From positions 1 to 7,007 of the forward strand of contig JASBUE010000110.1 of NCBI GenBank assembly GCA_030148045.1: DNA of 7,007 nucleotides, written 5' to 3'. This stretch comes from Candidatus Tenderia sp. (GTDB lineage Bacteria > Pseudomonadota > Gammaproteobacteria > Tenderiales > Tenderiaceae). Numbering within the stretch: position 1 is the stretch's first letter; each line of letters opens with the position of its first letter. Made by a program: the position numbers and the translations under genes. Below the pieces are notes generated by a model. It saw only the letters and a program-made list of their open reading frames with translations. It was not told where the DNA came from and did no database searches. This document shows positions 1-5,013 of the stretch, piece by piece.

Positions 1-255
1 CGGGGCTGGATCGAGGAGGCGCCCTTCGACGCCATCCTGGTGGCCGCTGCGCCTGAGCGGATTCCCGACGCCATGGTGGAACAGCTGGCACCGGGTGGCA
101 GACTGGTGCTGCCCGTGGGAGAGCGTTACTACGGTCAGGACCTGACACTGGTGTGCAAGGATGCTGGTGGTGAAATCAGCGTCAAAAACGTACTGCCGGT
201 CTCCTTCGTACCCCTGATCGATCAGACGGTAAGTGACGAACAGGTGTCTGTGTGA
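1..255 (+). CDS. pcm: Protein-L-isoaspartate O-methyltransferase, C-terminal part (5' end outside window)
   Basis: The product uses S-adenosylmethionine to methylate abnormal L-isoaspartyl residues in aged proteins, starting their repair in the cytoplasm. Only the last 84 codons are present, open at the left edge and ending in TGA at 253-255. The visible part carries family signatures: APFDAILVAAAP (the PFDAI strand, usually followed by VTAAP), then IPDAMVEQLAPGGRLVLPVG, and near the end the FVPL motif that closes the catalytic fold. The SAM-binding glycine motif I lies upstream of the window and cannot be checked. The usual Thr of VTAAP is Ala here, a mild change. The next gene starts 132 nt later, so co-transcription is possible but not shown. 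The family call is firm; the symbol assumes the missing N-terminus is normal. Confidence 0.93.
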   Translation, partial: RGWIEEAPFDAILVAAAPERIPDAMVEQLAPGGRLVLPVGERYYGQDLTLVCKDAGGEISVKNVLPVSFVPLIDQTVSDEQVSV

Positions 256-319
256 ACGCCTTCCACCGGTTGGCGGCGTTTATTGGTGGCACCCAATGCC
301 ATTCGTCATATTGATCGAA

Positions 320-349
320 TTAAAGTAATCCCACGCGCCGCAAGATAAT
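320..349 (+). promoter_or_regulatory. Possible sigma-70 promoter for the cNMP-binding protein operon
   Basis: The 132-nt gap after pcm is visibly AT-richer than its surroundings. It holds a good -10-like hexamer GATAAT (344-349, five of six matches) with a weak -35-like TTAAAG (320-325) at 18-nt spacing. This would put the transcript start near 356, about 30 nt before the start codon at 388. The -35 element is poor, so this is only a candidate. I see no convincing terminator for pcm in the same gap. Confidence 0.25.
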
Positions 350-387
350 AATGACATGACAAGACAACGAGTGGCGTGAGGCAAGGA

Positions 388-906
388 ATGGCGCTTGGCA
401 AAAACCCCTTCGATGGCCTGGAACTGCTCGGTTCCGGCACTTCTTTCAGCGCAAAGATCGGCGACATGCTAGAGCGGGCCGATATGTTCAGGGACATGAC
501 GCGCCAGGAAGTGGATATCTTCGCCCGTTATATGCAAGCCTACAAGGCCCCGGCGGGGGCCGTGGTGCTGCATGAAGGGGTGCGCGAGAGTTACATGTTC
601 ATCGTTGCCGAGGGCCGGCTCGACATTCTCAAATGGACCGGCGATTACAAAGAAAACAAGAAGATCGCCACGGTCAGGGCGGGTAAGACCATCGGCGAGA
701 TGTCGCTGCTGGACGGTCTGCCCCATTCCGCCACCGCCAGGGTGGTGGAGCCGTCCGTCCTGTTGCTGATGACCAGGAGCCATTTCGAACAGGTGATCGA
801 CGAACAGCCGGAGATCGCCCTGAAAATGGTCCGCAAGATGGCGACGCTGATGAGCCTGCGCCTGCGCCAGACCAGCGGTGTGTTGATCGATTATCTCAAG
901 GGCTGA
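388..906 (+). CDS. Stand-alone cyclic-nucleotide-binding-domain (CRP-like) protein
   Basis: A 172-residue cytoplasmic protein with a single cNMP-binding beta-barrel at about residues 30-145. The phosphate-binding cassette region is GEMSLLDGLPHSATARV (103-119), close to the family pattern GExSLLDxxPRSATxxA. The conserved Glu is present (E104), but the Arg that grips the cyclic phosphate is His (H113), so nucleotide binding is uncertain. A long helix follows (about 131-160), then a short tail. There is no helix-turn-helix, kinase or channel domain, so it is not a CRP-type transcription factor; it may act through a partner. I chose ATG 388 because GAGG at 378-381 sits 6 nt upstream; an in-frame GTG at 376 would add four residues. 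It leads a cluster with the DUF2835 gene, mazG and a cytochrome gene. The specific role is unknown. Confidence 0.85.
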   Translation: MALGKNPFDGLELLGSGTSFSAKIGDMLERADMFRDMTRQEVDIFARYMQAYKAPAGAVVLHEGVRESYMFIVAEGRLDILKWTGDYKENKKIATVRAGKTIGEMSLLDGLPHSATARVVEPSVLLLMTRSHFEQVIDEQPEIALKMVRKMATLMSLRLRQTSGVLIDYLKG

Positions 907-928
907 TCCCGACGCACCGGAGCCGCGC

Positions 929-1153
929 GTGGCCAGGCGAAACGTACACGTCATCTTGCACATCTCCGCCGCTGAATATCTGGAGTACTACAGCGGCGCC
1001 GCGCGCCATGTGGCGGCCACGGCCAGCAACGGCCTGAGTGTCAAGTTTCCCGCCAACATCCTGCGTCCCTTCATTACCCACGATGGCATTCATGGCGAGT
1101 TCGTGATTGAATTCGACCATAACAACAAGTTCGTCGCCATCAAAAAGGTTTAA
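929..1153 (+). CDS. DUF2835 family protein
   Basis: A 74-residue protein matching the small DUF2835 family, common in gammaproteobacteria and without an assigned function as far as I know. Recognisable segments are HISAAEYLEYYSGAARHV, the KFPANILRPFITHDGIHG core and the closing EFDHNNKFVAIKKV. Length is typical (about 70 residues). It has no signal peptide and no membrane helix; it looks like a compact mixed alpha/beta cytoplasmic protein. The start is a GTG with CGGAG about 6 nt upstream (918-922). It begins 22 nt after the cNMP-binding gene and ends 10 nt before mazG, so it is very probably in the same operon. Family recognition is by memory of its conserved ILRPFxTHDGI motif. Confidence 0.85.
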   Translation: MARRNVHVILHISAAEYLEYYSGAARHVAATASNGLSVKFPANILRPFITHDGIHGEFVIEFDHNNKFVAIKKV

Positions 1154-1163
1154 GGTGAACCCG

Positions 1164-1976
1164 ATGAAACAGATGCAGCGCCTGCTTGAGGTGATGGTCA
1201 GCCTGCGTGACCCGCAGCGTGGCTGTCCCTGGGATCTACAGCAAACCTTCAAATCCATCCTCCCCTACACCCTGGAAGAGGTCTACGAGGTGGCCGAAGC
1301 CATCGAGCAGGGCGATATGGCGGCCCTGCGTGAAGAGCTGGGCGACCTGCTGTTCCAGATCGTCTTCTACGCCCAGCTGGCCAAAGAGGCGGGCGAATTA
1401 GACTTCGCCGATATCGCCGCGGACATCGGCGACAAACTGGTGCAGCGCCACCCGCATGTCTTCGCCGCTGCCGACATCGCCAGCGCCGAGGCCCAGACCC
1501 GGGCCTGGGAACAGCACAAGGAACGTGAACGCCACGCCAAGGCCGCCGGGGAGGCGCGTGAGCCCAGCGTGCTGGACAACGTGCCCCTGGCCCTGCCGGG
1601 GCTGATGCGCGCCATGAAGCTGCAGCGCCGCGCGGCGCGCGTGGGCTTCGACTGGCCCGACATGGAGCCGGTGCTGGACAAGATCGAGGAGGAACTGGCA
1701 GAGGTGAGAGAGGTGGTCGCCCACGGCGGCGATCCGGATAATATGCTGCACGAGGTGGGTGACCTGCTCTTCGCCTGTGTTAACCTGGGCCGCCATGCCG
1801 GTATCGAGCCGGAAGTGGCGATGCGCGCTGTGAACCGGCGCTTCGAGCAACGTTTTCGCCGGGTCGAGGCGCTGGCACGAGAGCAGAACCAAAGCCTGGC
1901 GGAAATGTCTCTGGAAGAGATGGACGGCTTGTGGGAGCAGGCCAAGGCCGAGGAGGCGGCAGCGCGTGAGACGTAA
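1164..1976 (+). CDS. mazG: Nucleoside triphosphate pyrophosphohydrolase MazG
   Basis: A 270-residue cytoplasmic house-cleaning enzyme that hydrolyses (d)NTPs to the monophosphate and pyrophosphate, removing aberrant nucleotides; in E. coli it also lowers ppGpp under starvation. It has the classic two tandem MazG domains. The first has CPWD (21-24) and the Mg-binding helices with E38/E39/E42 and EELGD (57-61). The second has EEELAEVRE (175-183) and HEVGDLLF (196-203). The conserved tail LWEQAK (256-261) is present, and length is close to the E. coli enzyme (263). The start is ATG 1164 with AAGGTG at 1152-1157, giving the usual N-terminus MKQMQRLLEVMVSLRD; an upstream in-frame ATG at 1107 lies inside the DUF2835 gene and adds non-homologous residues. 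It starts 10 nt after the DUF2835 stop and ends 10 nt before the cytochrome gene. Confidence 0.96.
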   Translation: MKQMQRLLEVMVSLRDPQRGCPWDLQQTFKSILPYTLEEVYEVAEAIEQGDMAALREELGDLLFQIVFYAQLAKEAGELDFADIAADIGDKLVQRHPHVFAAADIASAEAQTRAWEQHKERERHAKAAGEAREPSVLDNVPLALPGLMRAMKLQRRAARVGFDWPDMEPVLDKIEEELAEVREVVAHGGDPDNMLHEVGDLLFACVNLGRHAGIEPEVAMRAVNRRFEQRFRRVEALAREQNQSLAEMSLEEMDGLWEQAKAEEAAARET

Positions 1977-1986
1977 TAGAGGTGTA

Positions 1987-3273
1987 ATGAGGCTGTTGTG
2001 GTTACTGTTGCTGTTGCCGGCGCTGGCCTGGACCCAGGATGACAAGGTCCATATCGTCTACTCCGGCAATATCGACGGCGAACTGGAACCCTGCGGTTGT
2101 AGTGTCGAAGGCAATTCCGGCGGCATCCTGCGTCACTCCACCACTCTGAAAAAACTGCGCCGTGAGCATCCCGATCTGATCACCCTCTCCGGTGGCGGCA
2201 TGCTCGTCAGCATGGTGCCGCAAGACAAGCTCACCGGCGAATACATTCTCAAGGGCGTTGCCGAACTGGACTACGACGCTGTGGCGCTGCAGTGGAACGA
2301 CCTGGCCTACGGCGTGGACTTCGTGCGCGGGCGCGGCCTGCCCTGGGTGGCCAGCAACTGGTCCGGCGACACATTTGCGAGGGGTAAAGAGATCGGTCGC
2401 GGCGGACACAAGCTGTTCTTTTTCGCTTGGCTCGACCCCGCCCAATCACCCCAGGCCGCCATGCATGCGGAATATGGGCAGGTTGGCGACGACCCTGATG
2501 TGTTGGCGAAAGGCCTGCAGCAGGCGCAGCAACAGGGGCTTACCGTGCTCTCCACCACCCTCACCTTGGAGCAGGCCAGGGTCCTGCCGTTGCAATACGT
2601 GGACATCCTTCTGGTCCGCGCCGCCTATGAGGAGTACGGCGAGCCGCAGATGGTCGACGGCACCCTGGTGCTGGAACCGGGGTCGCGCGGCATGCGTCTG
2701 GGTATGTTGGAACTCACCCTGAATGAGAATGGCCGCATCGCGGGTTTCGACCACCGGATCATCTCCATGCCGCCCGCCGTGGCGGACGACCCTGAGCTGG
2801 CGGCGTGGTACGAGGAGTACAACGTCAAGGTCAAGGCGGCCTATCTCAAGCGGGTGGAGCTGCGCAAGGCCATGGCCTCGGGCGAGAGCCCCTTCGTCGG
2901 TGAGGAGTCCTGCCAGGACTGTCATCGGCAGGCGCATGACACCTGGCGCGAAACACCGCACAGCAACGCCTTCGCCAAGCTGGAGGCGGTCAACAAGGCC
3001 TTCGATCCGGCCTGCATCAAGTGCCACACCGTCGGTTTTGAAAAGGAGGGCGGCTTCATCGATATGGATGCCACGCCTCATCTTCTGAATGTGCAGTGCG
3101 AATCCTGTCACGGCGCCGGTCGCAGGCATGCCGAGTCGGGGGGGGCGGAGCCCGTCACCAATCATGACTGGCGACCGCAGCGGATGTGCGCCCAGTGTCA
3201 TGTGCAAAAACACAGCCCGTCCTTCGACTTCGATAGCTATTGGCCTCGCATCAGGCACGCCGTGGTCAGATAG
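1987..3273 (+). CDS. Exported tetraheme cytochrome c554-like protein with degenerate 5'-nucleotidase-like N-terminal domain
   Basis: A 428-residue protein, probably periplasmic or extracytoplasmic. Residues 1-16 form a short signal peptide (a leucine run, then PALA). Residues about 20-265 resemble the UshA/metallophosphatase fold, but the usual metal ligands are absent: IVYSGNIDGEL replaces the HTNDxHG motif, LSGGGML replaces the GD motif, and LQWNDLAYG replaces GNHExDYG. A CGC pair (C36, C38) follows the first motif. The C-terminal part has four CxxCH heme c sites at 309-313, 343-347, 371-375 and 401-405, and the HDTWRETPHSNAF stretch after heme 1 resembles cytochrome c554-type electron carriers. 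The natural end YWPRIRH suggests the TAG stop is genuine. ATG 1987 is chosen because AGAGG at 1978-1982 precedes it; GTG 1966 would overlap mazG. The role is probably electron transfer, with the N-terminal domain as binding scaffold or sensor (inference). Confidence 0.85.
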   Translation: MRLLWLLLLLPALAWTQDDKVHIVYSGNIDGELEPCGCSVEGNSGGILRHSTTLKKLRREHPDLITLSGGGMLVSMVPQDKLTGEYILKGVAELDYDAVALQWNDLAYGVDFVRGRGLPWVASNWSGDTFARGKEIGRGGHKLFFFAWLDPAQSPQAAMHAEYGQVGDDPDVLAKGLQQAQQQGLTVLSTTLTLEQARVLPLQYVDILLVRAAYEEYGEPQMVDGTLVLEPGSRGMRLGMLELTLNENGRIAGFDHRIISMPPAVADDPELAAWYEEYNVKVKAAYLKRVELRKAMASGESPFVGEESCQDCHRQAHDTWRETPHSNAFAKLEAVNKAFDPACIKCHTVGFEKEGGFIDMDATPHLLNVQCESCHGAGRRHAESGGAEPVTNHDWRPQRMCAQCHVQKHSPSFDFDSYWPRIRHAVVR

Positions 3274-3313
3274 GGCTTGCCGGCGATCGGGCATCGCCCT
3301 GCTGACGCTGATC

Positions 3314-3445
3314 ATGCCGGCATTGGCGCTGGGCCTGGGCATACCGGTTCAGCAACCCCGAGTGGTCGCCGGGGCAGCCTGTATCCCACTCGGCCTGGCG
3401 CTGTATAACTGGGGTAAAAAACTTCTCGCCCGCACGGATGAATGA
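3314..3445 (+). CDS. Possible small membrane protein (start uncertain)
   Basis: Frame 2 downstream of the cytochrome gene is open to TGA 3443-3445 and encodes a plausible helical hairpin: a basic stretch (RACRRS), a hydrophobic segment (GIALLTLIMPALALGLG), a short loop, a second hydrophobic segment (VVAGAACIPLGLALYNW) and a basic end (KKLLAR). This looks more protein-like than the other frames. The start is the problem: ATG 3314 cuts into the first hydrophobic segment, while the next in-frame ATG upstream (3200) lies 74 nt inside the cytochrome gene. Neither has a clear ribosome-binding site. It could be a real 43-81 residue protein, a remnant, or a chance ORF. I recognise no family. Confidence 0.35.
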   Translation: MPALALGLGIPVQQPRVVAGAACIPLGLALYNWGKKLLARTDE

Positions 3446-3446
3446 T

Positions 3447-3474
3447 CTTGAATTTGTATGGCGATGAACCATAT
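3447..3474 (+). promoter_or_regulatory. Candidate sigma-32 heat-shock promoter for the Hsp20 gene
   Basis: CTTGAAT at 3447-3453 matches six of seven positions of the sigma-32 -35 consensus CTTGAAA. After 13 nt comes AACCATAT at 3467-3474, which matches five of the seven defined positions of the -10 consensus CCCCATNT. The spacing is within the normal range for this sigma factor. The start of transcription would be near 3481, giving a leader of about 42 nt. The position directly upstream of a small heat-shock gene makes the match more believable. The TTGAAT core could also serve sigma-70, but no good -10 hexamer sits at the matching distance. Confidence 0.6.
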
Positions 3475-3511
3475 TTAAGAAGGGAGAACACTGAAGCATC
3501 ACAACACAATC

Positions 3512-3520
3512 AGGAGGTGA
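3512..3520 (+). promoter_or_regulatory. Near-perfect Shine-Dalgarno site of the Hsp20 gene
   Basis: AGGAGGTGA lies just before ATG 3523 and is complementary to the end of 16S rRNA over nine bases, the strongest ribosome-binding site in the window. It fixes the start codon at 3523 and predicts high translation. The adenine-rich leader (about 3481-3511) shows no obvious hairpin that would hide it. Confidence 0.8.
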
Positions 3521-3522
3521 CT

Positions 3523-4035
3523 ATGGCTAAAAGTGAAAAGAGAGAGGTGGCCAAATCCGAAGGACAGGCGCTGCAAACGCGCGCCAGCCGCGCCCTGTCA
3601 CCCTTTGAAGAGATGGAGCGCATGTTCGACACCTTTTTCGGTCAGCCCTGGCCGCGCCGTTTCATGCGGCCGTTCGAGGTCGACTGGGGCAAGCTGCCTG
3701 CCCCCTTCGAAGTGCGGACGCCCAAGGTGGATGTGATCGATCGTGACAAAGAGGTGGTGATCAAGGCCGAGCTGCCCGGGGTGAAGAAAGAGGACCTTGA
3801 TATATCGGTCTCGGATGATAGTGTGACCATTCGTGCCAGCACCAAACACGAAGAGAAGGAAGAAGAGGGCGAATATTACCGCCGTGAAATGAGCCGCGGT
3901 GAATTTGTTCGTACCCTCACCCTGCCGGCCGAGGTGGACGGTTCCAAGGCCAAGGCCGAGTTCAAAGACGGCGTGCTGGAACTCACTGCGCCCAAGGTGG
4001 TGGCTTCCAAGCGGCACAAGGTCTCCATTTCTTAA
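3523..4035 (+). CDS. Small heat-shock protein, Hsp20/alpha-crystallin family
   Basis: A 170-residue ATP-independent holdase chaperone that binds unfolding proteins during heat or other stress and passes them to DnaK/ClpB; it acts in the cytoplasm as a large oligomer. Order of parts: a charged N-terminal arm (1-25), SPFEEMERMFDTFF (26-39) typical of the class, an alpha-crystallin domain at about 67-158 with PKVDVIDRDKEVVIKAELPG, and its closing signature AEFKDGVLEL (145-154). A short basic tail ends in VSI (167-169), a weak form of the IxI motif that bridges subunits. The start is set by the strong ribosome-binding site; the upstream in-frame ATG 3442 would place the predicted promoter inside the coding region. 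It is probably monocistronic, with a sigma-32-like promoter before it and a strong terminator after it. No specific symbol (ibpA or hspX type) is justified. Confidence 0.95.
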   Translation: MAKSEKREVAKSEGQALQTRASRALSPFEEMERMFDTFFGQPWPRRFMRPFEVDWGKLPAPFEVRTPKVDVIDRDKEVVIKAELPGVKKEDLDISVSDDSVTIRASTKHEEKEEEGEYYRREMSRGEFVRTLTLPAEVDGSKAKAEFKDGVLELTAPKVVASKRHKVSIS

Positions 4036-4053
4036 ATCTTTTTGCGGTCTATA

Positions 4054-4083
4054 AAGCCCGGCCGGGGTAGGCCGGCCGGGTTT
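4054..4083. terminator. Bidirectional intrinsic terminator between Hsp20 and M28 peptidase genes
   Basis: A perfect 9-bp GC stem, CCCGGCCGG (4057-4065) with CCGGCCGGG (4072-4080), closes a 6-nt loop GGTAGG. Outside it AAG pairs with TTT (one G-T wobble), so the read-out ends in U-rich sequence on both strands: TTTCTTAT on plus, CTTTATA on minus. It lies 18 nt after the Hsp20 stop and just beyond the peptidase stop codon (4085-4087), as expected for a shared terminator of convergent genes. Confidence 0.88.
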
Positions 4084-4084
4084 C

Positions 4085-4969
4085 TTATCTCTTCCGGGTG
4101 TACTCTTCCAAAGCCCCGGCTAGGCCGATAGTGATAAATGTCAGGCATTGATAATCGATCTTTTCCGGTGTGTCGCGCGGCGAGTCGTAAAACGGATAGC
4201 GGTAGAGCGAGGTGTCGGACATCATAAAGGCGTGATAGCCGTTGAGCCAGAAGGGGCTGTTGTCGCTCCATTTCACCCAGGGCAGAAAATTGGGTGCGAT
4301 CATCGGTTCACAGGCCAGGCTGCAGTGCTTCTTGAAATGGCGGGCGAAGCGGTGCATGGTCCGCAGGGACGCCAGGTTGGAAGTTACGGCAACGAAGTTG
4401 GCCTGCTTGGGATAGAACATGCCCATCAGGGCCGGATAGAGCTGACTGCCGTAGGTGTCGTTGTAATAGCCCAGTGATTCCAGCACGATGATGCTGCGAA
4501 TATTGTCGTGCCGCTGGGCGGCCTGGTGGGCATAGATCCAGCTGCCTGACTTCTCGGTGCCGTGGTAGGGTGGTTTCTCATTGGTCAGTGCCACGAAGCG
4601 TACTGTGCAGTCGGGATCGATCCGGCTGAAATAGCGCGACACCTCCAGCATGGCGGCGATACCCGAGGCGTTGTCATTGGCGCCGGGGCAATCCTTGGCG
4701 CTGTCATAGTGGGCGCACATCAGCATCATGGTATCCGGCGCCTTACTGCCGCGACGGGTGGCCTGGAGGTTCTCGCAGACTTTGCCGCGCACCTTGAATG
4801 GCTGGCGCTCCACTTCATAGCCCATCGCCTGCCACTGGCGGCTGATATAATTGGCCGCCTGTTGCAACGCAGGGTGTCGGCCCACGTGGCGTTCACCGAT
4901 CTCCCCGGCCAGACTCTGCACGTGGTATTTCAGGATATTGGTACAATCCGTCTGGTTTATGACTGACAT
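4085..4969 (-). CDS. M28-family zinc peptidase homologue with altered metal site
   Basis: A 294-residue protein of the M28 (aminopeptidase-like) family. Conserved pieces in order: MCAHYDS with metal ligand H87, PGANDNASG with D99, the ALTNE segment with the catalytic-base position E131, VLESLGYY with E164, then SDT and the YPFYDSPRDTPEKIDY end. Most relatives read NEEPP and YHxxxDT at the last two sites. Here the second Glu is Lys (K132, codon AAA) and the His is Asp (D262, codon GAC), so two of five expected zinc ligands are changed. No signal peptide is visible, so it is predicted cytoplasmic. The start ATG has AGGGAGG four nt upstream, a good site. It converges on the Hsp20 gene and diverges from hrpA across 44 nt. 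It may be inactive, mono-metal or specialised; the substrate is unknown. Confidence 0.88.
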   Translation of the reverse strand: MSVINQTDCTNILKYHVQSLAGEIGERHVGRHPALQQAANYISRQWQAMGYEVERQPFKVRGKVCENLQATRRGSKAPDTMMLMCAHYDSAKDCPGANDNASGIAAMLEVSRYFSRIDPDCTVRFVALTNEKPPYHGTEKSGSWIYAHQAAQRHDNIRSIIVLESLGYYNDTYGSQLYPALMGMFYPKQANFVAVTSNLASLRTMHRFARHFKKHCSLACEPMIAPNFLPWVKWSDNSPFWLNGYHAFMMSDTSLYRYPFYDSPRDTPEKIDYQCLTFITIGLAGALEEYTRKR

Positions 4970-5013
4970 CTCGCCTCCCTGGCACGATCATCAGCAGTAT
5001 ATTAGGTAGCCTT

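Noticed and set aside
256..310. Terminator for pcm
   Set aside because: Short complementary pieces (CGCC with GGCG, CCACC with GGTGG) are present, but the stems are only 4-5 bp and no T-run follows.
1107..1163. Upstream ATG for mazG giving a 19-residue extension
   Set aside because: The extra residues are the out-of-frame 3' end of the DUF2835 gene and have no MazG homology; ATG 1164 has a proper ribosome-binding site and the family N-terminus.
3271..3273. UAG used as a sense codon throughout the genome
   Set aside because: The cytochrome gene ends in TAG right after its expected C-terminal motif, and the 44 codons up to the next stop (TAA at 3406-3408) read as low-complexity Gly/Pro/Ala sequence with no family features. 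The other five complete or terminal genes use TGA or TAA, which gives no support for recoding.
2446..3342. 298-codon open frame on the minus strand opposite the cytochrome gene
   Set aside because: The plus strand carries four heme motifs and a signal peptide; the minus-strand translation lacks recognisable domains and is explained by codon-position GC bias.
3481..3522. RNA thermometer (fourU or ROSE type) in the Hsp20 leader
   Set aside because: The leader has no UUUU run and no segment I can pair with the AGGAGG site; it is mostly A, C and G.
3442..3522. Upstream ATG for the Hsp20 gene giving a 27-residue extension
   Set aside because: It has no ribosome-binding site and would place the heat-shock promoter within the coding sequence, whereas ATG 3523 follows an ideal Shine-Dalgarno.
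4970..5013. Divergent promoters between the peptidase gene and hrpA
   Set aside because: TATATT at 4998-5003 resembles a -10 box, but it lies only about 10 nt before the hrpA start and has no -35 partner at the right distance. The promoters may lie inside the neighbouring coding regions.
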